A stretch of 64,000 nucleotides of DNA from Streptomyces catenulae (lineage in GTDB: Bacteria > Actinomycetota > Actinomycetes > Streptomycetales > Streptomycetaceae): contig NZ_JODY01000025.1 in assembly GCF_000718015.1 (NCBI RefSeq), positions 1-64,000 on the forward strand. Direction: 5' to 3'. A model generated the notes under the pieces. It was given only the letters and a program-made list of their open reading frames with translations. It was not told where the DNA came from and searched no databases. A program made the position numbers and the translations under genes. Of the stretch, positions 35,188-45,481 are shown piece after piece; within the stretch, counting starts at the first letter, position 1; the number at the start of each line of letters is the position of its first letter.

Positions 35188-35729
35188 GCACCGGCGACGA
35201 CCACCGGACCGCCCGCCCCTCCCCCGGCGGCCCCACCCGCCCCGTCGAGGACCGGCTGCGCGCCGCCCTCGCCGCCCGCGCCGCCACCGTCGAACCCCGC
35301 GATCTGCGCCCGGCGGCCGTCCCCCGGGCGGCCCGCCGCACCTCGTGGCTGCGCGGCGCCCCCTGGCGGCGGTTCGCGCTGCCGCTCGCCGCCGCGGCAG
35401 CCGCCGCGGCCATCGGGTACGCGGTGTTCGCCCCCGACACCGCGCCGCCGCGCCCGGTGCCCGCCACCACGCCCGACCCGCTGCCGACCCCCACCCACGA
35501 CAGCCGCCCGAGCCCGTCCCCGTCGGCCCCGGGCACCCAGGAGCCGCCCGGCCCGACCCGTACGGAACAGCCGGACGGCCGCACCGTGTCCCCCCGCGAC
35601 CTCCCGCCCCGCGGCGCGACCCGCTGGACCCCGAGCACCGAGGGCCGCGCCCCGCGCATCCACGGCAGCCCGTCCGGGACCCCGACGTCCCACCCCTCGG
35701 AGTCCCCGACCCCGAGCCGCAGCCCCTAG
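35184..35729 (+). CDS. Membrane protein coupled to the sigma factor, possible anti-sigma factor
   Basis: A 181-residue protein with a cytosolic N-terminus (VEDRLRAALAARAATVEPRD), one membrane span (FALPLAAAAAAAAIGYAVFA, about 68-88) and a Pro/Ser/Thr-rich outer region. No zinc-binding anti-sigma motif (HxxxCxxC) is present. Translational overlap with the sigma gene (ATGA) supports a role in restraining it. Confidence 0.75.
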   Translation: MSTGDDHRTARPSPGGPTRPVEDRLRAALAARAATVEPRDLRPAAVPRAARRTSWLRGAPWRRFALPLAAAAAAAAIGYAVFAPDTAPPRPVPATTPDPLPTPTHDSRPSPSPSAPGTQEPPGPTRTEQPDGRTVSPRDLPPRGATRWTPSTEGRAPRIHGSPSGTPTSHPSESPTPSRSP

Positions 35730-35891
35730 GGAAGCCCTACGGGACGGTCCGTCCCGGGCGCCGCGGGCACCCCGCCCACACCCCGGCGCACGCCCCCGCG
35801 CGCGGGCCCCGGACGCCCCGCACCGGGCCCGGAGTGGCCGATACCCGTGGCACGGCTGGGCCCGCGGCCGCTCGCCCGGTAGGCTTTCCGT

Positions 35892-36188
35892 GTGATCTTC
35901 AAGCGCATCGGAAATGGGCGTCCGTACCCCGACCACGGCCGGGAGAGCACCCGCCAGTGGGCGGATGTCGCCCCGCGCCCGGTACGCCTCGACCAGTTGG
36001 TGACGACCAAACAGCAGCTGGACCTGGAAACCCTCCTCGCCGAGGACTCCACGTTCTACGGCGATCTCTTCGCGCACGTCGTGAAGTGGCAGGGCGACCT
36101 CTACCTGGAGGACGGCCTGCACCGCGCCGTCCGCGCCGCGCTCCAGCAGCGCCAGGTGCTGCACGCCCGCGTCCTCGAACTGGACTGA
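35892..36188 (+). CDS. Conserved 98-residue protein
   Basis: VIFKRIGNGRPYPDHGREST, DLETLLAEDSTFYGDLFAHV, DGLHRAVRAALQQRQVLHAR. I recall this as a strongly conserved Streptomyces protein near LytR_C and upp, sometimes labelled a VapB-like antitoxin, but no toxin partner is adjacent and that label looks weak. GTG start at 35892. Confidence 0.8.
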   Translation: MIFKRIGNGRPYPDHGRESTRQWADVAPRPVRLDQLVTTKQQLDLETLLAEDSTFYGDLFAHVVKWQGDLYLEDGLHRAVRAALQQRQVLHARVLELD

Positions 36189-36308
36189 CGCCCGCCGCCC
36201 GGTCCGTTCCGCCGTACGAACGGACCGATTGCCCCTTTCGGGTCGGCTCACCCGGCATCCATTGATCATCTAGTAGGCACGCGTCCCGGGCGGCACTACG
36301 CTCGACTC

Positions 36309-36944
36309 ATGAGCATGCTGACGCCACCGGGCATGGGCGGTAAGAAATACCGCGTGACGGGCGACAGGTATCCCCGGATGCGCCGCCCCCGCCACCGCCG
36401 CCGGATCGTCCTCACCGCCGCCGCGGGCGTCTGCGCCCTCGGCCTGGCGGGCTGGGGCACCCTCCAGCTCATCGACGTCTTCGGCGGCGGCCCGGGCAAG
36501 GCCCAGGCCGCCGAGAAGAGCGCGGACGCCAAGCAGAAGTGCGACACCACCGCACCCACCGCCCCCGCCGCGGCCAAGCCGCCCGCGCCGTCCGCCATCA
36601 CCGTCAACGTCCTCAACGCCACCCCGCGCGGCGGGCTCGCCAAGCAGACCGCCGACGAGCTGAAGAAGCGCGGCTTCGCCATCGGCGAGGTGGGCAACGC
36701 CCCCGCCGCCTACGACAAGAAGGTCAAGAACAACGGCGTACTGCTCGGCCCGTCCGGCGCCGACGGCGCGCTGAAGGTCCTCGCCACCCAGCTCGCCGGG
36801 ACCCGCCAGGAGACCGACGGCCGCAAGGGCCACTCCGTCGACCTGATCATCGGCGACACGTTCAAGGACCTGACGAAGGCGAAGGACGCCGAGAAGGCGC
36901 TGCACGCCCTCGCCCACCCGCCGCGTCCCCAGTCCGGCTGCTGA
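36309..36944 (+). CDS. LytR C-terminal-domain membrane protein
   Basis: A 211-residue protein: basic N-terminus, one membrane span (IVLTAAAGVCALGLAGWGTL, about 33-52), then a LytR_C domain (about 95-195: SAITVNVLNATPRGGLAKQT, KKRGFAIGEVGNAP, VDLIIGDTFKDL). Probably anchored with the domain outside the cell; LytR_C domains occur with wall-polymer ligases, but the catalytic part is absent here. Confidence 0.9.
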   Translation: MSMLTPPGMGGKKYRVTGDRYPRMRRPRHRRRIVLTAAAGVCALGLAGWGTLQLIDVFGGGPGKAQAAEKSADAKQKCDTTAPTAPAAAKPPAPSAITVNVLNATPRGGLAKQTADELKKRGFAIGEVGNAPAAYDKKVKNNGVLLGPSGADGALKVLATQLAGTRQETDGRKGHSVDLIIGDTFKDLTKAKDAEKALHALAHPPRPQSGC

Positions 36945-36965
36945 CGCCCGGCCGCAGGCATGCCG

Positions 36966-36997
36966 CGGGCCCCCGCCGGAGAATCGGCAGGGGCCCG
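36966..36997. terminator. Bidirectional terminator between LytR_C gene and upp
   Basis: CGGGCCCCCGCCG / CGGCAGGGGCCCG stem (one bulge) with loop GAGAAT, between the convergent genes. Confidence 0.75.
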
Positions 36998-37037
36998 GAG
37001 TGTTTCGGGTGGGCGCCGCGGGGCGCCCGGGGTGGTC

Positions 37038-37673
37038 TCAGCCGGCGGTGCCGTACATCCGGTCGCCCGCGTCGCCCAGACCCGGCACGATGTACCGGTC
37101 CTCGTTGAGCCGCTCGTCGACGGCGGCGGTGACGACCGTCACCGGCGCACCGGCCAGCTCCCGCTCCATGACCGCGACGCCCTCGGGCGCGGCCAGCAGG
37201 CAGATCGCGGTGACGTCGTCCGCACCGCGGTTGATCAGCTCGCGGATCGCCGCGACCAGCGTGCCGCCGGTGGCGAGCATCGGGTCGACGACGTAGACCT
37301 GACGGCCGGAGAGGTCGTCCGGCATCCGCGTGGCGTAGGTGTGCGCCTCGTAGGTCTCCTCGTTACGGACCATGCCCATGAAGCCGACCTCGGCGGTGGG
37401 CAGCAGCCGCACCATGCCGTCCAGCATGCCGAGACCGGCGCGCAGGATCGGGACGACCATCGGCCGCGGGTGCGACAGCCGGACGCCGGTGGTCGTCGTC
37501 ACCGGGGTCTCGATGTCGACCTGCTCGGTCCGGACATCGCGGGTCGCCTCGTACGCGAGCAGGGTGACCAACTCGTCGGCGAGCCGCCGGAACGTGGGGG
37601 AATCGGTGCGCTTGTCGCGCAGTGTGGTGAGTTTGTGCGCCACCAGCGGGTGGTCGACGACGTGGATCCGCAT
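37038..37673 (-). CDS. upp: Uracil phosphoribosyltransferase
   Basis: A 211-residue enzyme converting uracil plus PRPP to UMP (pyrimidine salvage). Signatures: [13 protein letters not shown], the PRPP-binding [18 protein letters not shown], and the uracil-site C-terminus [15 protein letters not shown]. Full normal length. The start at 37673 ([16 protein letters not shown]) matches the family. Confidence 0.97.
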   Translation of the reverse strand: MRIHVVDHPLVAHKLTTLRDKRTDSPTFRRLADELVTLLAYEATRDVRTEQVDIETPVTTTTGVRLSHPRPMVVPILRAGLGMLDGMVRLLPTAEVGFMGMVRNEETYEAHTYATRMPDDLSGRQVYVVDPMLATGGTLVAAIRELINRGADDVTAICLLAAPEGVAVMERELAGAPVTVVTAAVDERLNEDRYIVPGLGDAGDRMYGTAG

Positions 37674-37845
37674 CCCTCGACAGTAACCGAGAGTGCGGGG
37701 TGAGGCGTCCGCCCGGCCCCCCGGGAGCGGGCCCGGCGCCCCTCCGGCGCACTGGCACGACCGCCGGTGGGCGCGGCAGAGTGGGCCACAGACACCCGTC
37801 CGTCCGGCCCGCCCGGGCCGGTCCCCGCCCGAGGTGGTGTGCCGC

Positions 37846-38040
37846 GTGTCCGACTCCCCGCACCCCGACGGACCCGGCGCCGCGCCCGACCCGGAGAGCG
37901 CCGCGGCACGCCGTCGGCGCCGCGACCTCTTCCTCCGCGAACTCCACGAGGCCAAGGCGTTGCGCGAGCGCGTCCAGCCGCGCCGCGCCCGGGCGGCCCG
38001 GCGGCGGCAGGCGCTACGGATGCGCACATTCCGCTGGTAG
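37846..38040 (+). CDS. Small basic conserved protein
   Basis: A 64-residue protein [20 protein letters not shown], then a strongly basic helical part ([34 protein letters not shown]). It recurs in Streptomyces beside the tRNA deaminase region, as I recall. Could bind nucleic acid; function unknown. The GTG start is chosen by position of GAGGTGG upstream and is uncertain. Confidence 0.6.
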   Translation: MSDSPHPDGPGAAPDPESAAARRRRRDLFLRELHEAKALRERVQPRRARAARRRQALRMRTFRW

Positions 38041-38294
38041 ACGGCGCGGACGCGGCCGAGGGGCGGCGCCCGGCGCGGAGGGCGCGGCCCGCCGCCGCCC
38101 GCGCCCGGAACATCCCGCTTTCCGACGCCGCCGCTCCGGCACGCGGGCGACTTCTCCGGCAACCTCCCCACGACGCAGCGCCGAAGACCCCCCGCGGACG
38201 CGTTGTTTCTGCCACGATTCCGACGGGGGCGGGACCAGCGGCGCACCCGCGTCGCCCCGCCCGGCCGGCAGCCCAAGACAGTGGGAGAGTCACG

Positions 38295-38825
38295 GTGTAT
38301 TTCGCCGCACTGCTCGCGCGCACCGAAGACGGGTGGGAAGCGAGCGACACGGAGCTCGACAATGTGGAGACCCTGACCGATCTGGCCGACCTGGCCCGAG
38401 AGGCAGCGGTGGACGACGACACGGTGGTCGCGTACATCGAGCAGGAGGGCGCCTGGTTCGGCGTCATCCGCGTCGACGGCGAGGACGACCCGCGGGTCTT
38501 CGTCTCGCACGCCGCCGCGGCGGCGCGAAGTTCGTACGGCGCCCTGCTCACCGACGAACTGCTCGGTTCCGACGACGACGCCGACGACGAGCTGGACAGC
38601 CTCGACCTCGACGGCACGGAGGACGGCGAACCGGACCCCGAGCCGGACGACGCCGACCTGAACACCCCCGACGGCGACACCCCGCCGCCCGGCCCCCTCG
38701 GCGACGTCGAACTCCTGACGGACCTGGGCGTCGGCCCCGAGGACCTCCTCCTCCTGGACACCGACGCCCTCACCCAAATCGCAGAGTCCCTGGGCTGCAC
38801 GGATGTACTGGAGGCGGTGCGCTGA
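38295..38825 (+). CDS. tRNA adenosine deaminase-associated protein
   Basis: A 176-residue acidic protein: [20 protein letters not shown], then a globular N-terminal part ([20 protein letters not shown]), a long Asp/Glu/Pro linker (about 95-140) and a C-terminal helical part ([20 protein letters not shown]). This family is always found near tadA in actinobacteria, as here; its role is not established. GGGAG precedes the GTG. Confidence 0.85.
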   Translation: MYFAALLARTEDGWEASDTELDNVETLTDLADLAREAAVDDDTVVAYIEQEGAWFGVIRVDGEDDPRVFVSHAAAAARSSYGALLTDELLGSDDDADDELDSLDLDGTEDGEPDPEPDDADLNTPDGDTPPPGPLGDVELLTDLGVGPEDLLLLDTDALTQIAESLGCTDVLEAVR

Positions 38826-39252
38826 GGGAGGGGGGTTGGGGTGCGGGGTCTTTCTGTCCTGGCTCCCCCGGCCGGGGCCCGATTCGCCGGGCGTCCCCTC
38901 GCCTGGCGGGCGGCGTCCCCGCCGAATCTGGCGTGGGCGGTGAGCCCGGTGGGCCGGGCATTGGGCGTCGGGCCTGGCGGGGCCGGTGCGCCGGGCGTCA
39001 GGCCGGTTCGCGCGGCGGGGTACGGCGGGCCTCGGGCCTGGTGAGGCCGGTGGGCCGGAGATCGAATCTGGCGGAGCCGGTACGCCGGGCGTCGGGCCGG
39101 GCCGGTTCGCGCGGGGTGCGGCGGGGCTCCGCCCGGCCCCGCGCGGTACGTGGCACGCCCGGGAGGGTCCGACGGCCCGCCCCGGACCCGACCGCCGGGC
39201 CCCCGCGTACGGCTTTCCCGCCCCGCCCCCCCGCGTCCCCGACACTGGGGGC
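38826..39252. repeat. Degenerate G+C repeats between the TadA-associated gene and tadA
   Basis: 427 bp without a convincing gene. From about 38930 to 39135 a decayed direct repeat of about 93-nt period is seen, with GGCCGGTGCGCCGGGCGTCA and a near-identical GCCGGTACGCCGGGCGTCGG, both followed by GCCGGTTCGCGCGG. All frames are open because of base composition. Confidence 0.55.
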
Positions 39253-39786
39253 ATGACCGCGTCATCCCCCGCACCCCCGCCCGCCGCCGCGCCCGATCCG
39301 CTGCGGGATCCCTGGACCGCGCCGATGCGGCGGGCGCTGGCGGAAGCCGCGCTCGCCCCGGCGACCGGCGACGTCCCCGTCGGCGCCGTCGTCCTCGCCG
39401 CCGACGGCACGGTCCTCGGCACCGGCCACAACGCCCGTGAGGCGACCGGCGACCCGACGGCGCACGCCGAGGTCCTCGCCCTCCGCGCCGCCGCCGAGGC
39501 GCTCGCCGCGGGCGCCGGACCCGCCGACCGCCGCCCCGGCGACTGGCGGCTGACCGGCTGCACCCTCGTCGTCACGCTGGAACCCTGCACGATGTGCGCC
39601 GGCGCGATCGTCCTCTCCCGTGTCGACCGCGTCGTCTACGGCGCGTACGACGCGAAGGCGGGCGCCGTCGGCTCCCTCTGGGACGTGGTCCGCGACCGCC
39701 GGATCAACCACCGCCCCGAGGTCATCACCGGCGTCCTGGAACCCGACTGCGCCGCCGCCCTCACCGCCTTCTTCCGCGCCCGCTGA
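39253..39786 (+). CDS. tadA: tRNA-specific adenosine deaminase
   Basis: A 177-residue deaminase converting A34 to inosine in tRNA-Arg(ACG). Zinc/catalytic motifs: HAEVLAL (the His ligand and catalytic Glu) and [11 protein letters not shown] (Cys ligands). The N-terminus is Ala/Pro-rich. It is followed 55 bp later by tRNA-Ser. Confidence 0.95.
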   Translation: MTASSPAPPPAAAPDPLRDPWTAPMRRALAEAALAPATGDVPVGAVVLAADGTVLGTGHNAREATGDPTAHAEVLALRAAAEALAAGAGPADRRPGDWRLTGCTLVVTLEPCTMCAGAIVLSRVDRVVYGAYDAKAGAVGSLWDVVRDRRINHRPEVITGVLEPDCAAALTAFFRAR

Positions 39787-39841
39787 CCCCCTCCGACATC
39801 CGATTTCGGATCCGGGCACCCCTTGGGCTAAGCTCTCTCTC

Positions 39842-39928
39842 GGTAGCGTGTCCGAGCGGCCGAAGGAGCGCGCCTCGAAAGCGCGTGAGGGGGCAACTCC
39901 TCCGTGGGTTCAAATCCCACCGCTACCG
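39842..39928 (+). tRNA. tRNA-Ser(CGA)
   Basis: 87-nt tRNA with acceptor stem GGTAGCG/CGCTACC, anticodon arm CGCGC-CTCGAAA-GCGCG (anticodon CGA, codon UCG), a long variable arm typical of tRNA-Ser, and T-arm GTGGG-TTCAAAT-CCCAC. CCA is not encoded. The 3' end appears to be the insertion point of the following island: a diverged copy of it lies at 49091-49125. Confidence 0.96.
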
Positions 39929-39932
39929 CTCA

Positions 39933-39977
39933 CAAACACCCCCCTGATCTGCGGAAACGCGATCAGGGGGGTGTTTG
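39933..39977 (+). terminator. Terminator after tRNA-Ser and start of island
   Basis: Perfect 17-bp inverted repeat CAAACACCCCCCTGATC / GATCAGGGGGGTGTTTG with an 11-nt loop. The 269 bp from here to the caspase gene are less G+C-rich than the surroundings and hold no gene; TTGCATATACGACACAC near 39982 is a possible promoter element. Confidence 0.85.
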
Positions 39978-40246
39978 CGTGTTGCATATACGACACACAT
40001 GTGCTGCACAGGGACCCCGACGAGACCGTTCCATTCGCCAACTCCCCGACAGGTCAAGGCTTTTAACCATCTCTCGATGGGACCGCCACCCACGGATCCC
40101 CGCAGAGGCTCATGCGACGGTCCCAGATCGCGGAGCTGGCGCACGACGCCTTCCCAGGGCTTGGCGAGTGTGCGCAAACTCCAACCCGCGCCGGGGAGCG
40201 TCGATAGAGTTACCCGAGCTGAGGCATATGGCGGTGGGGCGGTCGG

Positions 40247-43200
40247 GTGCGGCGGAGTTTCTTCATTGCGTTGGGGAGCGGTCGGTACCGCAATCTCCCC
40301 GAGGGCGAACAGCTGAGGTCCGTACCTGCGGATATCCACGCGGTGTCACAGCTGTTCGGAAGCTTCGGCTACCAAGCGGTGCTGCCAGGTCTGGGGGAAT
40401 ACGACGGAGCCGAGCAGATCCGGCAGAAGTTACGCCACTGGTCCGCGGACGTGGCACTGACCGCTGATGATGTGGTCGTCGTGTACTTCGCGGGCCATGG
40501 TTCGGTGGAGGAACGGGACCGGCACTATCTCCTCTGCTGGGACTCCCAGGACGAAGACCTCGCCACCACTGCCCTGGCGACGGAGGACCTGCTGCGCATC
40601 CTGTGCCGGGGCAGCCTGCGTCATCTCTTACTGATTCTCGACACCTGCGCCGGCGGCGCGGGCAGTGCCGAGGCGTCCGCGGTCGCCCTCCAGGCCATCG
40701 CCTATCGCAATGTGCGCGGCGGTACCTCCACCGGCCTGTGGTTCCTGGCGTCCGCCCGCCGCAAGGACATCGCCGAGGACGGCGCCTTCGTGGCCGCTCT
40801 CGAGGAAGCGGTCGGTACGACGACGGGCCGTACGGGCCAGCGCCAGCAGTTTCTCGATCTCACCGAGTTGGTGAAGGCGGTAAACGAGCGCTTCGAGGGC
40901 GACGGCAGATCGCAGCGCGCGGAGCTGGCCAGCGGGCTCGTCACCGGGCTGGCGCCATTTCTGCCCAACGCCGGGTACCGGGAAGAACTGCCACCGGTCG
41001 GCACCGACCTCGAAATCCAGCGCCGGGTCGCGGACCGGGACCTCACCGAGCACTTCGGCCCCCGTTCTCGCGGGGTGGAGTTCGAATCCGAGCAGGGGCT
41101 GTACTTCAGCGGACGCCGAAGCGTGTTGTCCGAGCTGGTGGCGTGGTTGACCGCGGACGAAGGTGATGGCAGGGGTCGCGTCGTCACCGGCAGCCCGGGG
41201 TGCGGAAAGTCGGCGGTCCTCGGCCGGATCGTCGCGCTGTCGGACGGCCGGTACCGCCCCAGGCTCGGACTGTCCGCATCGGCCCCGGAGACCATCGTTC
41301 CCGAAGGTTGTGTGACCGCTGCCGTACACGCACGGCACAAGCGGCTCGAAGAGGTGGTGGAGCGGATCGCTCTGGCCCTCGGTACGAAGGCGGACGGTGC
41401 TGCCGCGCTGCTCCAGGAACTCACCCGACGTGGCAGGCAGGGACCGCCACTGATCATCGTGATCGACGCGGTGGACGAGGCCGGATCGGACACCGCTGCG
41501 GACGCCGGCGGTCACGGCGAGCCCCGCCGCATCACCCGCGAACTCCTTCGCCCCATGTCGGAGATCCAGGGCGTACGGCTCCTGGTCGGAACCCGGCACG
41601 AGCTCGTCGCACCGCTCGGTCCCACCTTCACCTGCATCGATCTGGACCTGGCCGCGTACCGTGCCGAGGAACAGGACGTCGCCGGGTACGTCACCCGAGT
41701 GCTCCTCGCCGTCGAGGAGCCCGAGGTGCGCACGCCGTACCGGGACTGCCCCGCCCTGGCCCGGACAGTTGCCGCGAGCGTCGCGGAGAAGGCGGCGGGT
41801 GTCTACCTCTACGCCAGAACCACCGCGCGCACCCTGCGGTCGGACCGGACCGCCGTCGATGTGACACGTCCGGGCTGGGCGCAGAAGCTGCCGAGCGAAG
41901 TGGGAGAGGCGTTCGACGACTATCTGGCGCGGTTCGGTCCGGACGAGGCCCGGGTGCGCCGGATGCTGCTGGCCCTCGCCTTCTCCGAGGGCAGGGGACT
42001 GCCAAGAGGCAGGGTCTGGACGGCACTGAGTTCGGTGATCTCCGGTGTGCCCTGTACGGAGGAAGACGTCTCCTGGGCGCTGGACGTCGCCGAGGCATAC
42101 ATCGCCGAGGTCATCGACGACGACCGCCGATCGGCCTACCGGCTCTACCACAAGGCGCTTGCCGAGCATCTGCGCGCGACGGCAGACCGCCCGCCGGAGG
42201 ACATCCAACGGTCGGTCGTCGTCGCGCTCCGCTCGCTCGTACCCACCGCGCCGGACGGGACGCTCGACTGGTTCGCCGCTGTGCCCTACGTAGGCCAGCA
42301 TCTGGCCACACATGCGGCGGCGGCCGGCGCGCTGAGCGACCTCATCGAAGACCCCGGGTTCCTGCTCGCCGGTGAACCGCTCGCCCTGTTGAGGGCGTTC
42401 GCCTCGATCGAGGGCGAAGAGCCGAGACGTATCCGCGGCGCGTACGAACAGGTCGCGCACCGGCTGACGGCAGACCGGCCGTTGGGGGAGAGAGCCGCGG
42501 ATCTGCAGCTCTCCGCACGCCGTTGCGAGGCCGACCGTCTGGCGGACCGTATCGAAGGGCTGAATGTCTCGCTTCCCTGGTCCACGAGTTGGGCGTGGTG
42601 GTCGACCAGCGGAGTGCACCGACTGCTCAGCGGCCACGCCAAGACGATCGGTTGTGTGGCCGTCGGCGACCTCGACGGCCGCCCCATCGCGGTCACCGGA
42701 AGCATCGACGGGTCGGCTTTCGTGTGGGACCTGACGTCACAGCGGCAGATCGGTGATCCGCTGGAGGTCAAGGTCGCGGTGAGCGCCGTCGTCATCGGCG
42801 ACCTCGGCGACTACACCGTCGCGCTGACGGGCGGGCAGGACGGCATCATCCGGGTCTGGGACCTCTCAGCCGGTCAGGAGTACGGCGAACCCCTGCGCGG
42901 GCACACCAACCAGGTCGAGAGCTTGGTGATCGGCGCAATCGAGGAACGGCCTGTGGTGCTCAGCACCAGCGCGGACGGGACCGCGCGCATCTGGGACCTG
43001 GTGAGCCGACGTCAGCTGGGCAAGGATCTCAGCGCGCACAAACGCACCGTCTGGGACGCCGATCTGGGCGAATTGAACGGCCGCCCCATCGCCGTCACCG
43101 GCGGGGACGACAAGGCCGTCCACGTCTGGGACCTGAGCGAACTGCTGGCCGGCGGGGACGCACATCACGACGGCATGCCGTTGATCGGGCCCGCGGGAGC

Positions 43201-45481
43201 GGTTACGGCGGTCTGCATCGCCCGGCTGGACGGTCGCTCCGTAGCCCTGGTCGGCGACGGGAACGGCATGCTCACCCGGTGGGACCTTGAAGCGCGCCGA
43301 CAAATCGGCGAGCCGGTCATGGCACACGTCTACTGGACGAGAAGCGGTGTCGCCTCGGCGGTGATCGGCGAGTTCAAGGGCCGCCCTGTCGCGCTGACCA
43401 GCGGCCGTCGCGAGTCCCGGCTGTGGGACCTGCGAACGCTTCAGCAACTCGGCCACCCGCTCCGCGGACATGTCGAGGACATCACGGCCGCCGCACTCAC
43501 CAACCGGGCGGACGCGGCTCTGGCGGTCACCGTCAGCAGGGATCGCACGGCGCGCATCTGGGACCTCACCGCGGACCAGCCTGAAGAGGGGCACGCCCGA
43601 CCGGTGTGTTCGGTGGCGTTCGCCGAAGTCCGCGGCTGCCCCATGGTGGTCACCGGCGGGGAGGACGGCACAGCCCGCCTGTGGGATCTTCGCGGGCGCC
43701 GGCAGCTGTGCGGCCCGATGGAAGGCCACTCGGGGCAGGTACTCGCGGTGGCCTTCGGAGAGTCCGACGGGCGCACCGTCGTGGCGACAGCAGGTTCCGA
43801 CACCACCGTCCGGCTGTGGGACCCGTTCCGCGACGCCCCTCCGGGAGCCCCCCTCAAGGGACATACGAACGCAGTGCGCTGTCTGGCCTTCGGCAGGCTG
43901 AGCGGGGCAACGGTCGTGGTGAGCGGGGGCGAGGACGGCACGGTGCGCATCTGGGACGTGGCATCCGGGAGGCTGATCGGTCGTCCCTTGGTGGGCCACA
44001 TCGGCGGTATCTACCGGCTCACGGTAAGGCTGTCGGGCCGGGGCATGGAGATCGTCCTGAGTACGTTCCTCAACCATGCCTACGTCTGGCAGATCGGCGG
44101 CGGCCATGAGCCGTTCCCGAACAGGCCGTACGCGCACTTCAACGTCGAGGATCTCACCCCCTCCGCGCGCGCCGTGGGCGTCGCCTTCCACGAGAACCGG
44201 CCGGTCGTCCTCACTGTGCTGGACGGCAACAACGTCCACCTCCACGATGTGATGACCCACGAAGAGGTAGGCGGTCCGTACCGCGGGCACACCGAGATGG
44301 TGACCGCGGCCGCGCTTGGCCTGGTGGGCCGTGACGCCGTCGTGGCCTCCATGGCCTTCGACAACACGGTACGGCTGTGGACTGTGGAGACCGGCGCCCC
44401 CTTGGGAGCGCCGCTGGAGTGCTCCATCAACCTGGGACCGGTCATCAGACGCGCGGCCCCGGTGTTCGGCACACTCAACGGGGTGCCCATCACCGTGACC
44501 GCGGACTCACGAGAGGTCCGGGTCTGGGACCTGGCCACCATGCGTCCCATCGGCGAACCGCTGAGCGGCGCCGAACAGAGTCTGTTCTCCGCCGGCATCG
44601 TCCGGACCGGAACCGGCCGAGCCGTCGTTGTCACAGGTGGCTATGACGGCACTGTGCGCACCCATGATCTGGACGACGGGCGCCAAGTTGCGGCGCATCT
44701 GACCTCGTCCCATCACTTCGTCACCGACCTCACGACCGCCACGCTTCCGAGTGGCGGAGTCGCGGTGCGCAGCAGCCGAGGTGAGGCGGAGGTATGGCAT
44801 CTGGGATCCCGGAAGCTGCTCGGCAGGTATTTCGGCACCTCGTGGCGTGCCGGTGTGCACACCATGGGACAGCGGGCAGTAGCAGTATCGGTCGGAGAGG
44901 CCTACACCCTGCACGCCTGGGATCTGCACTCCCAGGCCCCTGTATGCCCTCCGATGGCCGGACACACCGCCCTCGTGACGACGGTGCGAACGGCCACTGT
45001 CGAGGGTGTTTCTCTGGTGGCAAGCGCCTCGCTCGACGGCACAGTGCGCCTGTGGGACCTGTCCACCGGCGCATCGTTCCGGGAACCGTGGCAAGGCCAC
45101 GAAATGGGCGCATTCGGGCTGGAGATCGCCCGGTTGGGCCGCCCCGTCGTGATCTCCGGCGCGGGCAACGGATGTCTGCGCTTCTGGGACCTGGCCGAGA
45201 GCGCCGATATCGGCGTGGAGTTGGAGCCCTTTCCCTCAGCAGTCCAGGCGATCCAGATTGCGGACATGGACGGCTCCCCCGTCATGCTGGCCGCAGACCG
45301 CTACGGGCTGATGCGGATCTGGAACACGGTATCCGCGACGTGGACCGCCGAACTCGATATCGGCAGCTCGATCACAGACCTCGCGGTCGACGACGGCAGA
45401 GTCTGTGTCGCGACCGAGATGGGATTGGTCGCGCTGCGGCTGAACCACAATGGCAGAGCGGATGGGCAGGAGCTCCTGTGA
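40247..45481 (+). CDS. Caspase-like peptidase / NTPase / WD40-repeat protein
   Basis: A 1744-residue fusion. Residues 1-240: caspase-like (C14) domain with catalytic His in VVYFAGHGS (H84) and Cys in LLLILDTCAGG (C134). Residues 290-700: NACHT/STAND-type NTPase with Walker A GSPGCGKS (315-322) and Walker B LIIVIDAVDEA (402-412). From about 790 to the end: some twenty WD40-like repeats, most ending xxWDL, with an unusual DGRPxAVTGG between strands. In bacteria this design is a death-type sensor: the WD40 propeller detects a trigger, the NTPase oligomerises and the caspase cuts targets. Codons 62 and 128 are TTA. The stop overlaps the hydrolase start (GTGA). Confidence 0.93.
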   Translation: MRRSFFIALGSGRYRNLPEGEQLRSVPADIHAVSQLFGSFGYQAVLPGLGEYDGAEQIRQKLRHWSADVALTADDVVVVYFAGHGSVEERDRHYLLCWDSQDEDLATTALATEDLLRILCRGSLRHLLLILDTCAGGAGSAEASAVALQAIAYRNVRGGTSTGLWFLASARRKDIAEDGAFVAALEEAVGTTTGRTGQRQQFLDLTELVKAVNERFEGDGRSQRAELASGLVTGLAPFLPNAGYREELPPVGTDLEIQRRVADRDLTEHFGPRSRGVEFESEQGLYFSGRRSVLSELVAWLTADEGDGRGRVVTGSPGCGKSAVLGRIVALSDGRYRPRLGLSASAPETIVPEGCVTAAVHARHKRLEEVVERIALALGTKADGAAALLQELTRRGRQGPPLIIVIDAVDEAGSDTAADAGGHGEPRRITRELLRPMSEIQGVRLLVGTRHELVAPLGPTFTCIDLDLAAYRAEEQDVAGYVTRVLLAVEEPEVRTPYRDCPALARTVAASVAEKAAGVYLYARTTARTLRSDRTAVDVTRPGWAQKLPSEVGEAFDDYLARFGPDEARVRRMLLALAFSEGRGLPRGRVWTALSSVISGVPCTEEDVSWALDVAEAYIAEVIDDDRRSAYRLYHKALAEHLRATADRPPEDIQRSVVVALRSLVPTAPDGTLDWFAAVPYVGQHLATHAAAAGALSDLIEDPGFLLAGEPLALLRAFASIEGEEPRRIRGAYEQVAHRLTADRPLGERAADLQLSARRCEADRLADRIEGLNVSLPWSTSWAWWSTSGVHRLLSGHAKTIGCVAVGDLDGRPIAVTGSIDGSAFVWDLTSQRQIGDPLEVKVAVSAVVIGDLGDYTVALTGGQDGIIRVWDLSAGQEYGEPLRGHTNQVESLVIGAIEERPVVLSTSADGTARIWDLVSRRQLGKDLSAHKRTVWDADLGELNGRPIAVTGGDDKAVHVWDLSELLAGGDAHHDGMPLIGPAGAVTAVCIARLDGRSVALVGDGNGMLTRWDLEARRQIGEPVMAHVYWTRSGVASAVIGEFKGRPVALTSGRRESRLWDLRTLQQLGHPLRGHVEDITAAALTNRADAALAVTVSRDRTARIWDLTADQPEEGHARPVCSVAFAEVRGCPMVVTGGEDGTARLWDLRGRRQLCGPMEGHSGQVLAVAFGESDGRTVVATAGSDTTVRLWDPFRDAPPGAPLKGHTNAVRCLAFGRLSGATVVVSGGEDGTVRIWDVASGRLIGRPLVGHIGGIYRLTVRLSGRGMEIVLSTFLNHAYVWQIGGGHEPFPNRPYAHFNVEDLTPSARAVGVAFHENRPVVLTVLDGNNVHLHDVMTHEEVGGPYRGHTEMVTAAALGLVGRDAVVASMAFDNTVRLWTVETGAPLGAPLECSINLGPVIRRAAPVFGTLNGVPITVTADSREVRVWDLATMRPIGEPLSGAEQSLFSAGIVRTGTGRAVVVTGGYDGTVRTHDLDDGRQVAAHLTSSHHFVTDLTTATLPSGGVAVRSSRGEAEVWHLGSRKLLGRYFGTSWRAGVHTMGQRAVAVSVGEAYTLHAWDLHSQAPVCPPMAGHTALVTTVRTATVEGVSLVASASLDGTVRLWDLSTGASFREPWQGHEMGAFGLEIARLGRPVVISGAGNGCLRFWDLAESADIGVELEPFPSAVQAIQIADMDGSPVMLAADRYGLMRIWNTVSATWTAELDIGSSITDLAVDDGRVCVATEMGLVALRLNHNGRADGQELL

